Position numbers and translations under genes: made by a program
Assembly (NCBI GenBank): GCA_032433765.1
Contig: JAVIAB010000025.1
Span: 35,796,782-35,860,781 of the forward strand
Length of the DNA: 64,000 bases
Direction: 5' to 3'
DNA from: Megaustenia siamemsis
Lineage: Eukaryota; Mollusca; Gastropoda; Stylommatophora; Ariophantidae
In this document: in pieces, positions 10,920 through 22,819 of the stretch
How positions within the stretch are numbered: the stretch's first letter is position 1
How the letters are laid out: each line of letters opens with the position of its first letter
Notes under the pieces: generated by a model
Databases searched by the model: none
The model's input: only the letters and a program-made list of their open reading frames with translations
What the model was told of the DNA's origin: nothing

Positions 10920-13598
10920 ACCCAGAGAGGTAGGCATACTAATAAAACGAGAACTACAAAAATATATAAATACTCACTTGACAGACAATAATAGGATTAT
11001 ATTAATAAAAATGAAGGCAACGCCATTTGACATAGCAATAATACAGACATACGCGCCTACTCAAGACTATACAGATGAACAAATAGAGGCATAGTATGAA
11101 GATCTAAATAAAGTCATGAAGCAAGTGAAATCTTCAGACATCTTGATTGTAATGGGTGACATGAACGTAAGAAGTAGGAAAAGGCAGATATAAGACCATT
11201 ATAGGAAATCATGGTTTAGGAAAAAGAAATAACAGAGGAGAAAGATTGATTCATTTTTGTGAAGAAAACAGGCTAATAATATGTAACACCTACTTTGAGC
11301 AAGAGAAAAGGAAATTATACACATGGAAAAGCCCTGGAGATAGAAAGAGGAATCAAATAGATTATATAATGATAAAAGACAGATTCCGGAACAGCGTCAA
11401 GAAAACCAAAACCTATCCAGGAGCAGATATTAATTCAGATCACAATCCTGTAATGATTAAAATGAAAATCAAATTAAAGAAAAAGAAACAAAATACTATT
11501 TCAGCAATAGCAATAGATACAACAGCTTTAAATCAGAAAGATGTAAAAGAAACTTCTACTGTACAAGTAAAGAACACATATCAAAAGCTACTAGAATAGG
11601 GGATTGAGCAGTACAGAAGAGAAAATCCTGAAAAAAGTCACAACCAAATGGCAATGCATAAAAAACAGCATACAATAATCCTGCATCACCTTACCCAAAA
11701 AGGAATGTAACAAAAAACAAAAATGGATAACTTACAACATTTTAGAAAAAATGGAAGAGAGAAGACAAGCGAAGAACACTGCCAGATACAAGGAAATTGA
11801 TAATGAAATACGAAAAATGTGCAAAAAGGCAAAAGAAGACTGGCTCAACCAAAGATGTCTAGAAGTCGAAACTATGGAAAGTAAACAAAATTTAAGAGGG
11901 ATGCACACAGAAATAAAAAGAATGACTAATAAAGGCAAAAAAGCAGCAGGAAACGGATGTATTGCAAACAGAGAGGGAAGAATGCTAACAGACAACAAAT
12001 ATATAATCGATAGATGGCAGGAATACATAACAGAATTATTTCATGACGAAAGGGACACAAAACCATTTATAAAATGTACATCCAGCTATAAAATCCTGAA
12101 ATCTGAAGTAGAAAAAGCTATAAAAACAATGAAAAATGGAAAAGCAGCATCCTGACAATATACAGATAGAGATGATACAGGCACTAGAAGATTTGGGCAT
12201 TGAAGTGATCACAGACATATGCAATGACATATACCATACAGGATACATACAAAATGAACTAAAAACATCAACTTTTATTGCATTGCCTAAAAAGAATGGT
12301 GCAGTTGAATGCAGCGATTTTAGAACAATAGGTAACCAAAATTTTACTAAAAGTTATACAAGGAAGGATTCAGACTAAAATTAATAATGAATTAGATGAG
12401 TAGCAATTCGGATTCAGAAAAAACAGTGGGACAAAAGAAGCCATATTCAGCATGAGGACATTGATCGAAAAGTGCATAGAAGTAAACAAACCAATATATG
12501 CCTGCTTTATAGACTACACCAAAGCATTTGATAGAATACACCATATCCAACTTATAGAATGCCTAAAAGATATAAATCTGGATGACACAGACATACGACT
12601 GATATGTAATTTGTACTGGGAGCAAACAGCAATAATAAAATATAACAAAGAGAACTCTACACCCATTGATATAAAAAGAGGAGTAAGACAAGGATGCATC
12701 CTATCACCAAGCTTGTTCAATCTATACACTGAGCAAATCTTTAAAAATATCACTGAGATGCCAGGCATAAACATTAATGGGAAGATAATCAATAACCTAA
12801 GATATGCTGATGATACTGTACTACTAGCAGAAAATCCTAAAGATCTACAACAATTACTTAATGAAATAAACATGACAAGCAAAAAATATGGACTAGAAAT
12901 GAATATCAAAAAGACTAAAACTATGATCATAAACAAAGGAAATTCGCAAGACCTACAAATAAATATCAAAGTGGAAGGAATACATCTGGAGACAGTTCAG
13001 AACTACAACTACCTGGGACATACTATAAAAAGTGATGGAAAATGTACAACTGAAATAAATAAAAGATTAGGTATGGCAAAAAGTAATTTCAATGCCATGA
13101 AAAATATACTAACATCAAAACAAATAACACCATGACTAAAACTAAGAATCGCAAAATGTTACATCTTCTCAATATTCCTGTATGGTGCAGAAACATGGAC
13201 ATTAGACCAGAAAACAGAACAGAAAATTGAAGCCTTTGAAATGTGGATTTATAGAAGAATAGGTAGAATTTGATAGAAAGAAAAAAAAACTAACGAGGAA
13301 GTTTTAAAACAACTAAAAATGAAAAAAGAACTACTAAACACAATTAGAGCAAGACAAATTAAATTTGTTGGTCATGTTAAAAGACACAACAGTCTAATAA
13401 AAGTGATATTAGAAGGGAAAATACAAGGTAAAAGAGGCAGAGGCAGACCAAGACTAACATGGACGAGCAACATCAAAAGATGGACAAGTCAGCCTATGAC
13501 AATCTGCACCATCAAAGCAAGAGACAGAGTGGAATGGCGCTCCATGGTAGCCAACCTTCTATGCGGAGACGGCACTCAATGATGATGATGATGATGAT
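10920..13598 (+). mobile_element. Non-LTR retrotransposon, LINE B copy 1, 5'-truncated
   Basis: Relative of LINE A but clearly a separate subfamily. It starts inside the endonuclease (QTYAPTQDYTDEQ, VMGDMNVRS, NQIDYIMIKDRFRNS, SDHNPVMIKMK), continues through RT and ends in the C-terminal block WRSMVANLLCGDGTQ with a (GAT)n tail. The array resumes directly after the tail at 13599. Frame breaks lie near 11086, 11190, 11600, 12155, 12378, 12402 and 13135, so no functional ORF remains. Confidence 0.9.
12136..13135 (+). pseudogene. Reverse-transcriptase core of LINE B
   Basis: The first block (12136-12378) holds STFIALPKKNGAVECSDFRT. After a shift and a stop, the second (12452-13135, 227 codons open) holds motif A CFIDYTKAFDRIHH, motif B GVRQGCILSPSLFNLYTE, motif C LRYADDTVLLAENPKD and the YNYLGHTIKSDGKCTTEI connection. 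All catalytic aspartates (D in FID, DD in YADD) are kept. Only the frame breaks disable it. It is read on plus, opposite to most LINE A copies here. Confidence 0.92.
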
Positions 13599-14949
13599 GA
13601 TATAAGTAGCCTGTTGCTAATGAAGCGGCCGAGAGATTTATTTAGGAACCGATGCAAGTTCAGTGATGCCTCGTACTTCGAACTTAATTCTTTCCAGGAT
13701 CCAGTTCGAACTCTGAATTGTTCGAAGTCCGAATCTCCATTAGAAATAACAAAAAGTTAATTAATATCTTCTCAGAGCCTGAACAATACCCATTTCGATA
13801 AACTAAAAAATAAGCATAATTTAAGGTGAAAAAAACACACACAATGAAGTGTCATAAATTAAAACATGAGAACTATAATAAAGATACATTATTAATTAAT
13901 ATTTAACAAAATGAAGATTGCATTCACTGTAACTTAGTGCGGTGTAGTGATGTTCCATGTAACTGGTGGAGGAAGTCCTCGGCCATAAACACCAAATAAT
14001 TGTACCTGTGGTGTTCTTCCCCCCTCTTTATCTCTCTATCCTTCTCTCTTCCCCTCCCTCTCTCTCCCTCCCCCTCTCTTCTTCTACAGGTTGATGGTTC
14101 TGGTTCCCTTTCCGTCTATTCTAGAAAGAAGAAGCTCCCTGGCATAGTTTGTTGGTCGCGACATTTCTGGACGCTCCGAAAGTAGGTTACCACATCGGCT
14201 TTGTCCACGTCAATGCTCCCGTTCACCACTGCTGTAGCAGTGTTCAACAATGGCCTGCGTTGTAATCCAAATAGAGTCCAGAGATTCTTGGGCTATGTGT
14301 AGATAATGTTACAACGATGAAAAGCCCACTTTAGCCAAATACACGAGTACAGCTGAAGAAAGAAGTAGGTGATTATTGGCAAGCAAATACAAATACGACT
14401 GCCGAAGAGACCAAAATATTCAGTTAAAGGAAATACCAACACGAGGAAAAGGCAACTATAGTCCGTTTCATAACTCGTGCCCACTGCCACGCCTTTACCT
14501 GGTGAAAATTAATCACATACCAGCAACTACGGTAATTTATATTCTTTAGGGGTTCACAATTTACAATTTTGACAAACATCAAAGAAATTCGCCGCTTTAA
14601 GAAAACTGCAGCTGCAAGATATTTGTTAAATATACATTTAAAGGGTCTTTTGCATTCTAATAACATTTGGAAAATTTCAACAGTTTTTAACAAATGGTTA
14701 CTGAGTAATAGCATTTTGAAGTTGGGCACATGATTTGAAACGAGCTATAATTGTAGTGCTGCGGAAAATCTGGTGCATGAGGTAAGTAGGGAGCAAGCAA
14801 TTAAATGCAGTGCTGCAATGATTTGTCTGTTCCCTTCTGACCTTATACTGCCCCTCTCACGTCTCATCACATCCACATTTGACTCACAGCCATGCACACA
14901 ATGTGAGCTTCTGGATGGAATCTCATATTAATTTAAGATATTTTTTTTA
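13599..14949. other. Array remnant then unassigned spacer
   Basis: The first 22 bases are 43-bp array sequence. The rest is unique, with a pyrimidine-rich block at 14016-14089 that ends in a good 3' splice site. Apart from the candidate exon listed separately, nothing is recognised. Confidence 0.5.
14090..14181 (+). CDS. Possible coding exon, PH-like start (weak)
   Basis: A long CT-rich tract runs into TTCTTCTACAG (acceptor AG at 14088-14089). The following 92 nt are open and end at AAA|GTAGGT. The reading VDGSGSLSVYSRKKK, then CWSRHFWTL, resembles the first two strands of a pleckstrin-homology domain, with a basic loop and W-R-F-L spacing. No second exon was found, so the similarity is only suggestive. 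Confidence 0.25.
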
Positions 14950-15099
14950 GTTTATTCATTTTTTAAATATATTATCAATTTGTATTCTCTTAATTTGTTG
15001 TACATCTGCCTTTCATTTTATTATTTCATTTCTTGTCCCTATTTTTTTTTTATTTCTCCTTGATTTGCTTGTCCCGCTCATTCTAGATGTAGTAGAGTT

Positions 15100-15330
15100 T
15101 ATCTTTAGTTGGTTGTTCGTTTATGTTCTCATTCTGTGAAGAAGGCCACATGTAGGCCGAAACGTCAGTATTTTTGTTACTGTTTCTGTAAAGCTGTCAC
15201 AACACATTGTAGGTGTGTACGTTACAGCCCATCACCAGCTCCTAAGCACCAATATAACTGTAAAAAGACAGAAAGAGGTCAAAATAAAACTAATACAGAA
15301 GATTCTGTTCTCATTTTTCTCAGACACAGC
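15100..15330 (+). mobile_element. Penelope-like 3' remnant (borders approximate)
   Basis: An AT-rich tract is followed by GAAGGCCACATGTAGGCCGA and AACGTC, the hammerhead-bearing part of Penelope-like terminal regions. No coding sequence remains. Confidence 0.45.
15134..15166 (+). ncRNA. Hammerhead-ribozyme-like core with a 2-nt insertion
   Basis: Order CTG(TG)AAGA, then AGGCC-ACATGTA-GGCC as a 4-bp stem II, then GAAAC and GTC. Without the inserted TG it fits the CTGANGA consensus. GAAAC followed by GTC is the expected stem III and cleavage-site region. Confidence 0.55.
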
Positions 15331-15424
15331 AAGACATTTAGAATATCTTTCGTCATGTAACTCCCATGTGTCTTATCTTGACACTTTGATAAACTTCGAA
15401 CATGCAGGAAATTCCATAACATCT

Positions 15425-15642
15425 CTGAATATCCCATGAACATTTCTAAACATTCCAGGAACATCCCTAAACATCACATAAACATCTCTAAATATACCAT
15501 GAGCATCCCTAAACATCCCATGAACATCTCTAAATATCCCATGATCATCCATAAACATCGCATGTGCATATCTAAATATCCCATGAATATCTCTAAATAT
15601 CCCATGAACATCCCTAAACATCGCATGAGCATATCTAAATAT
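15425..15642. repeat. 21-bp minisatellite, about 10 copies, split by LINE C
   Basis: Unit AACATCCCATGAACATCTCT plus A. It stays open as a 7-residue repeat (MNISKYP) because 21 is divisible by 3. The array is interrupted at 15643 and resumes at 17207-17234. Confidence 0.93.
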
Positions 15643-17157
15643 TGAGTTATTGAGTTATTTGCGGGTCAGCATCATTGCACTCCGAACATGTCCATAGGTG
15701 CTCAGATCCCCTCCTCAGCAATTCCCTCAGTGTCCAGCGACTGACGACTCCAGTTCTATGTTGGCTGATAAGTCTTCTTACACGGCCACTAAGTTTCTCA
15801 TTTCTCGCTGTGCCCATCTTAACTCCCATTTCCATCATCCGAAGAAGTGACGTGGATCTGTGTTTGTCGAAGTCCTGTGCTCTTCCCACATCTCGAAGGG
15901 CATTTATGATGTCCGCCCGATCCATTGGTTGCCCGTCCTCAACGACAGCGCAGCTAGCCAACCTGTCCGCTCTCTCATTTCCCCGTACTCCCGCATGTCC
16001 AGGGACATAGACAAAGGTGACCTTACGTATTTTGGATTTCTGCAACGACTCTACCCATTGCATGCGTACAGAGCCCGCCTCCACTTTTTTATCATGCTCA
16101 TCGAATCACTCAGTATACATGCGTGGGTGTAGTCTTGTGACTCTAACCATTTGAATACCTTGGTCACTGCATTCACCTCCATTGTCATGCTACTCGTGGT
16201 CATGGCGTATGCACCACTGTCTTCCTTGGCTATTCTGCCTGCCGAGCGTGCTGTAAATGCCCATGCACTTATTTCGTGTCGTATTACAGATCCGTCTGTA
16301 TAGATGACTGCATCTTTCTCATCGGTATTATCGCAGATGAGACCTTTGACCTCAGCATTAACCACGACCGGGTTCTGTTCCCTACTTTTCCTATCGAGTG
16401 TGACAATACATGAGAAAGTCCCCTTGAATGACGTAGGCACCGGTATCCACTCCTTACCAACGCTGATATTGGTAAGCCCACAGACCTGTTTGATGACATC
16501 TTCTGCCCGGCCCACCCATGATTTGCCTCTTTTTAGCCTGGTACCTTTCTCTGTGTTGAGCACGTGGTGCAATGGATGCTCTGTATCTGTACTAATCTTC
16601 AGGTATGCTCGTGCTCTCCAGATCTTGATTCTGTCATCCATGGTTGGAAATTCAAGAAGATACCTCATTGCTACATAGGGAGTGACCCTCGTACATCCCA
16701 GGATAATGCGCATGGCTTCATTTTGTATTTTCTCCAGCCTATCAATTTGAGTCGTACTGACAGTAAGAATGGCCAGGGCATACTCGATTGGTGCGAGGAC
16801 TAATCCCTGGAACAGAAGAGTAAGTAGCCTCTGCTCGATGTTGGCAGCTGCCATGACCTTCAAGGCGGCTAATCCTTTGCGGGATTTTGTTATCACATGG
16901 TCGACATGGTCCCGAAAACACAGGCTGCGATCAAACTTAACTCCGATGTATGTCATCAACTTATCCCTGGTCACCTCATCAGCTCCCATTCGTACTACCG
17001 GTGTGGTCGTATTAACGATATGATTGTTAAGGGACAACCATGAAACTGATGCTTTATTAGGATTAACCAAGGCACCTGAAACCCTACACCAGGAAGAAAT
17101 GCTATCGAGTTCGTCTTGCATTGTGGAGGCGATTCCCCGTCTGTCTCTTCCCTGTCG

Positions 17158-17162
<5 letters not shown>
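15643..17162 (-). mobile_element. RNase-H-bearing LINE C copy 1, 5'-truncated, inside the 21-bp array
   Basis: On the minus strand the element starts just after RT motif C (GRDRRGIASTMQDELDSISS), continues through the thumb (YIGVKFDRSLCFRDHV and LGCTRVTPYVAMRYLLEFP) and an RNase H domain, and ends in a zinc-knuckle-like C-terminus (EHLWTCSECNDAD). The 3' end is repeated AACTCAAT. RNase H after RT points to the I/Nimb/ingi-like group of LINEs. 21-bp array sequence lies on both sides. Confidence 0.88.
15647..17150 (-). pseudogene. RT thumb plus RNase H of LINE C, one frameshift
   Basis: RNase H acidic residues are visible: YTDGSV (first D), SMTMEVNAV (E) and LSDSMSM (second D), then VPGHAGVRGNERADRLAS with the conserved H, N and final D. 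The frame is open from about 17150 to 16051, then shifts by one base in a run of six A at about 16085-16090 and continues open to 15647. One short indel therefore separates it from a continuous ORF, a sign of a fairly recent copy. Confidence 0.88.

Positions 17163-17206
<44 letters not shown>
17163..17206. repeat. (TA)n microsatellite
   Basis: About 22 TA units at the 5' edge of LINE C. Beyond it the 21-bp array resumes for roughly one and a half units (17207-17234). Confidence 0.95.
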
Positions 17207-17210
<4 letters not shown>

Positions 17211-17239
17211 CCAATGAGCATCTCGAAACATCCACATTT

Positions 17240-17796
17240 TACTACCTTTCGTCTTGTTATTAAAAGAAAAACTCTAAACTACACAATCTAATTTTCTAAG
17301 ATGAGATGTGACTTCAAGAAGTGAAAGATATGGCCAGGTTTCTCTAACGGATCCCCCCCCCCCTGTTTTTCTTCGTCTTCCTCCTCTTCTTCTGTGTTTT
17401 CCTCTACAACTGCTACTTTCCGATGTCCACCTTTAAGACGATGTTACAGGGGCGTGGTTGCGTTATGTTGCAGTTTACATCACCTTACTGTGATATCTGT
17501 ACCTTTACATCCCAACACATCCGATTTCAGCATGACATTTTTGGTTGCCTTCCCTCTCATATCCCAACTTGTCTGGTCTGGTTATATTGTTAACAGCGCA
17601 GATGTTGAGTGGAGTGTGTTCGGCTGATCATGACGTCAACAGTGAGTTGCGGATCTCTAGTCTGTGTATTATTTGTTAGATCACATTAGAACATTTGAGC
17701 CTGATGTTCTGGCAGGGTAACCATTTACAGACCAGTTAAGATTAGAGACCTCCATCAGAAGAAAAGCATAACAGACTATAGTCCGTTCACAAATAT
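17240..17796. other. Spacer, nothing recognised
   Basis: Unique sequence with a C-run near 17348 and a CT-rich block after it. No recognisable coding or RNA feature. Confidence 0.45.
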
Positions 17797-18046
17797 TTGC
17801 TCAAACTCACCAACATTGGGAACAATCAAAGGCTAGGGAAAGCACACCTGAGTAAAATGTTGGCTGAAATCGGATGCACTGGACCACTGGCGCAGAACAC
17901 AGTGCAACGTATTAACGGGTGTTCAATCGGAGTGGATCTGGCAGACTCTAATTGTGATGTTCTGTCTGGGGGGGTTATCAACACACTTAACCTGACAGCT
18001 GACTTCATTTGAGAGTCTGGAATCCTACTCTGATTGAGTCCTGATC

Positions 18047-18088
<42 letters not shown>
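17797..18088 (+). mobile_element. RNase-H LINE D copy 2, decayed 3' end with (GA)n tail
   Basis: The plus-strand reading LTADFI, stop, ESGILL, stop matches the 3' end of LINE D copy 1 (AAFIRESGILV, stop). Upstream, IGNNQRLGKAHLSKM fits the R-x-x-HNR-x-R-x-HM region after RNase H. A GA run (18049-18088) follows the conserved CTGATCGCAG end. Confidence 0.6.
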
Positions 18089-18090
<2 letters not shown>

Positions 18091-18708
18091 TCACCAACAA
18101 TTTTCTCGGAAACTGTTTGGTGTATAGCTGTAAATTTTTGCATGCTGTCTTAGATTTTCATCGACTGTAAGAATCGGTAACCAATAAGTCCAACTACTAA
18201 GTAGACTTCGCATATTCGAGTATTTCTTATATGCATGTGTGCTAAAACATTCATTTTGCCACAAACATGAGATTTTACAGTATTACACACGACAATGTCT
18301 CGGTGAGATTCAAAAGGCGTATCCACGTTTCATAAAGAAGGGTGCAGTTATCTGTTTCACATCGGATTCCTCTTCCCCCCCTCCCCCCCCCAACAACAAC
18401 AAAAAAAAGAAGAAAGTCAGAAGGGAGAATGTTGTTCATTCTGTACTTTCTCTAATAACGAAGTCAGGGATATTTTCCACTAATTTTGGATAGCGCTGGT
18501 TTTTCTTTGAAGAGTATTTGTGTGAGACAATTAAAGGGGGGTGGGGGGGGTGGAGGACATGAAAAAGATTTGCCGATTTCTACTTCATCATTCAGAATCT
18601 GAAGAAGGGGCTCACAGCTGGAGTAAATGTAAACCATCAAACCATCTCGTTGAAAATAAAAATGCTATGGTTAAGGCAAGATGTCATGGATGGAGGACAC
18701 ATTTGACC
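18089..18708. other. Spacer, nothing recognised
   Basis: Unique sequence with C-rich and A-rich runs near 18376-18412 and a G run near 18537. No supported gene. Confidence 0.45.
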
Positions 18709-18738
18709 AACGTGTCAGCTCAATAAGCCTTCAGCAGG
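18709..18738 (-). ncRNA. Hammerhead-like remnant, strongly decayed
   Basis: The minus strand reads CTGCTGA, AGGC-TTATTGA-GCT, GACAC and GTT. It matches the 10081-10109 motif in layout, but the core bases are mutated (CTGATGA to CTGCTGA, GAAAC to GACAC). It marks another Penelope-like terminal fragment. Confidence 0.45.
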
Positions 18739-18739
18739 A

Positions 18740-19069
18740 ACAAACAAACAACACACAGATATGTCAGTAAATAAAACTAGCCCTACATGGCTAACAAGTA
18801 ATGAAGCATCCATAACAAAATAATTTCGAGCTAGTACGAAAAACCAAAATAAAAATGTCTTCCCTGTATTTTGGCCAGAAGGAAAAAGAAGGTGTGGTGC
18901 GGGATACGCGGTTCACCAGCTGCTGGGCGGGCCAAAAACAGGTTAAAGAGTTCTAAAATTATGTGGGGGAGAGAAGGAAATTTTTCTTCATTGTATTGAA
19001 ATATGTCATTTTCCTTTACAAAGCACATCTTGATTTTATCTTCTGTTTTTGATGAAGTTGGAACTTTGT
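18740..19069. other. Probable Penelope-like 3' flank and spacer
   Basis: Shares the AACAAACAA...AATAAAACTA layout with the region next to the 10081 motif. A 65-codon minus-strand frame (18831-19028) has no recognisable motif. Confidence 0.35.
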
Positions 19070-19355
19070 CTTGCTACTCTACAACATTATGATAGGATAC
19101 GTTGTCCATTATCAGCATGACTGTCTATATATGCTGGGCAGGTACTCTACAACATTAGGATAGGATACATTGTCCATTATCAGCATGACTGTCTATATAC
19201 GCTGGGCAGGTACTCTACAACATTAGGATAGGATACATTGTCCATCATCAGCATGACTGTCTATATACGCTGGGCAAATGCTCTACAACTATATCATAGG
19301 ATATATTGTCCATTACCAGAATGGTGGTCTATATACGATGGGAAGGTGCTCTCAT
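19070..19355. repeat. 68-bp tandem repeat, about 4 copies
   Basis: Units share CTCTACAACATTAGGATAGG and end CTGGGCAGG. The last copy is diverged. Confidence 0.92.
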
Positions 19356-19359
19356 TAAA

Positions 19360-19828
19360 ATATACATTTAAAAAAATATGACGATCATCATTTTCAGGAG
19401 GACGTGAACTTCCGGTCAATATGGTGGATAGGCGGCAGGAACCATTAAAGGCTATGTCTGAAAAGTGTTCCTTGTTGCAGTTTCCTTATATTCCAAGTCC
19501 GGCTTGTTGCATGAGCTACTGAGTTAAGTGCTCTGTGCGCACCGTGACCTGTGTGTTTCATTTAGTTTTGATCATGTTTCAATATTCCAATTGTTTACAA
19601 TGAATGATGATATCGTATGACAGGTAACAGTTGGCTATGTTCACTTTCTGTGCGGTCTCGCCTTATGTCTTTTGGCGTGTGCTGAGACTTCTATGATGGG
19701 TACTACAGCTACCTTTCTTTGTTTGGGAGAAGAGATATTAATTCGGATGATTCCACTGGCACGGACGGATGAGCAATTATGGATTTTAATTCGCTTACAG
19801 TGATACCGGGACCTTCCATAACCATAAC
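19360..19828 (+). mobile_element. RX retroposon copy 1, 5'-truncated
   Basis: About 470 bp matching the 3' part of RX copy 4: ATGACGATCATCATTTTC at the start, GATGATATCGTATGACAGG in the middle and CCTTCCATAACCATAAC at the end. It has the same orientation as the other three RX copies. No target duplication is clear. Confidence 0.85.
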
Positions 19829-20168
19829 TATCATATTATTTTAATGTGTTTTGTTTGCTAGAAACGCTTCTATCTCATGTGCCATACACTGTGCCTTCTT
19901 CATTATTAATCAAACTGAGGTTGTTTATAAGACGTTCCCCTGTTTTCTAGTTCTCTCAGGCTATATTATTTAGTTCAAGCCTAATTTTCTTTGGTCCAAA
20001 GCTCACTTTTCTTTGGTCCAGACCTCCTTTTACTTCGCCCAAGAAGCGTACGATAGTGACAAGCGTGTTTGTACAATCTCAGCAATAGAAAGGAAATTTC
20101 TTTGTAAACAATTGTCTTCCTGTGTTTGGAACGAATGGAGGTTTAGAGTTTTTAATGTTTGAAAATAA
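19829..20168. other. Spacer, nothing recognised
   Basis: Unique sequence with a short partial duplication (TTTCTTTGGTCCA twice near 19990-20020). No gene supported. Confidence 0.45.
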
Positions 20169-20592
20169 ACAGACAAAACAAAATGTATGTAACAAAACAA
20201 ATCTCCTGTAACAAAACATATCTCATTTAACAAAACATATCTCATGTAACAAACACAAATCTCATGTAACAAAACATATCTCATGTAATAAAACAAATCT
20301 CATATAACAACAAATCTCGTGTAACAAAACATATCTCATGTAACAAAACATATCTCATGTAACAAACACAAATCTCATGTAACAAAACATATCTCATGTA
20401 ACAAAACATATCTCATGTAATAAAACAAAAATCCCATGTAATAAAACAAATCTCATGTTAACAAACACAAATCTCATGTAACAAACACAAATCTCATGTA
20501 ACAAACACAAATCTCATGTAACAAACACAAATCTCATGTAACAAACACAAATCTCATGAAACAAACACAAATCTCATGTAACAAAACAAATA
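20169..20592. repeat. 19-20 bp minisatellite, about 21 copies
   Basis: Units AACAAAACATATCTCATGT and AACAAACACAAATCTCATGT. The second type is homogenised at the right end. Confidence 0.95.
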
Positions 20593-20754
20593 TGTTTTTT
20601 TAAGAAGAATGTTGTTTATTTCTGAACAGAGAAAGCAATAAATGCAGAAAGATCAAAGAGAACAATTTTAAATAATTGATGATCAAATCAAAACAAAAAT
20701 CAAATTAAACAGGCCAGTGATTGCATTTATATTTCAAGAGAATGATCTGAAAAG

Positions 20755-21582
20755 AAATGTAATCTGATACTACATATTAGGAGAGATAATATATTACACT
20801 ACAATTTAGTTAACTACAATCTGGTACCACATTTTAGGAGACACAATCTGATACTGCATTCTAGAAGAGTAATGTCGGGTGCTACATTCTAGAAGAGTAA
20901 TGTCTGATACTACATTTAAGAAATGTAATTTCTGATACTACATTCTAGAAATGTAATTTCTGATACCACATTCTAGAAATGTAATTTTTGATACTACATT
21001 CTAGAAATGTAATTTCTGATACTACATTCTAGAAGAGTAATGGCTGATACTACATTCTAGAAGTGTAATTTCTGATACTACATTCTAGAATAGTAATGTC
21101 GGATGCTAAATTCTAGGAGAGATACAATCTAATACAAATTTAGGAGAGTAATGTCCGATACTGCATTCTAGATAAGTAATGACTGATATTACATTCTAGA
21201 AGAGTAATGTCTAATGCTACATTCTATAAGAATAATGTCTGATATATTAAATTCTAGGAGAGATACAATCTGATACAACATTCTAGGAGAGATACAATCT
21301 GATACAACATTCTAGGAGAGATACAATCTGATACAACATTCTAGGAGAGATACAATCTGATACAACATTCTAGGAGAGATACAATCTGATACAACATTCT
21401 AGGAGAGATACAATCTGATACAACATTCTAGGAGAGATACAATCGTATACAACATTCTAGGAGAAATACAATCTGAAACAACATTCTAGGAGAGATACAA
21501 TCTGATACAACATTCTAGGAGAGATATAATCTGATACAACATTCTATAAGAGATACAATCTGATACAACATTCTATAAAGGC
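20755..21582. repeat. 28-29 bp minisatellite, about 29 copies
   Basis: The left part uses ATTCTAGAAGAGTAATGTCT with GATACTAC. The right part uses ATTCTAGGAGAGATACAATC with TGATACAAC. One lineage has two homogenised blocks. Confidence 0.95.
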
Positions 21583-21907
21583 TCAGACAATGAGCAGTCA
21601 ATGAATTATTAACAGGACAGGTGGTAGTGGAAGCAGGAGGCATCAATTGGCAGTGATCTGTGACGTCAGACCAGAGACAGAAATGAACTAAAAGTAACTG
21701 AAAGGCTACAGAGATGAGCTAATGAAGTCTGTGAGTTGATCCATCCTGGAAACGGGATGGCAGATCCTGCAAAACTGCTGCCCACCAGACCAGAGAAGAC
21801 TGCCAGCTTTATCCTCACGATGGTCCTTTCAGGTCTTGGAGGCTAGACAGTTCTTGAGTACAGAGGAGGTCGTATAAGGAAGATTAGCTCGGATACATTT
21901 AGGACAA
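21583..21907. other. Spacer, weak minus-strand exon-like block
   Basis: On minus, GTCTGGTGGGCAG precedes a short frame containing FCRICHPVSRMDQL that ends at a stop. The Cys-x-x-Cys pattern is suggestive but too short to call. Confidence 0.25.
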
Positions 21908-22790
21908 TATTTGGTGATAGTCAAGTATGGTCACTTTAGTCATATATAGTCAAGTATGGTCACTTTAGTCATATGTATAGTCAAGTATGGTCACTTTAGT
22001 CATATATAGTCAAGTATGGTCACTTTAGTCATATATAGTCAAGTATGGTCACTTTAGTCATATGTGTAGTCAAGTATGGTCACTTTAGTCATATGTATAG
22101 TCAAGTATGGTCACTTTAGTCATATATAGTCAAGTATGGTCACTTTAGTCATATATAGTCAAGTATGGTCACTTTAGTCATATATAGTCAAGTATGGTCA
22201 CTTTAGTCATATTTATAGTCAAGTATGGTCACTTTAGTCATATATAGTCAAGTATGGTCACTTTAGTCATACTTATAGTCAAGTATGGTCACTTTAGTCA
22301 TATTTATAGTCAAGTATGGTCACTTTAGTCATATATAGTCAAGTATGGTCACTTTAGTCATATGTATAGTCAAGTATGGTCACTTTAGTCATATATAGTC
22401 AAGTATGGTCACTTTAGTCATATATAGTCAGTATGGTCACTTTAGTCATATATAGTCAAGTATGGTCACTTTAGTCATATATAGTCAAGTATGGTCACTT
22501 TAGTCATATATAGTCAAGTATGGTCACTTTAGTCATATATAGTCACGTATGGTGTGAGGGATTGTGTATGCTCACACGAACTTTAGTCACAGATACTCAG
22601 TTATGAACACAGAGACATTAGTCATAGATAGTGAAGTATAGTCACACTAGATTTAGTCATAGAAAGTCAAGTATGGTCACACGAGCTTTAGTCATAAATA
22701 GTCAAGTATAGTCATGAAAAGTTTAGCCATAGAGAGTCAAGTTTGGTCACACCGACATACGTCTTAGACAGTCAAGTATGGTTACGTGGA
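21908..22790. repeat. 29-bp minisatellite, about 22 good copies plus a decayed edge
   Basis: Unit TAGTCAAGTATGGTCACTTT followed by AGTCATATA, with small length variants. Units decay from 22550 to 22790. Confidence 0.95.
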
Positions 22791-22819
22791 CATGTTCATT
22801 AAACAGTTCTCCCTACATG

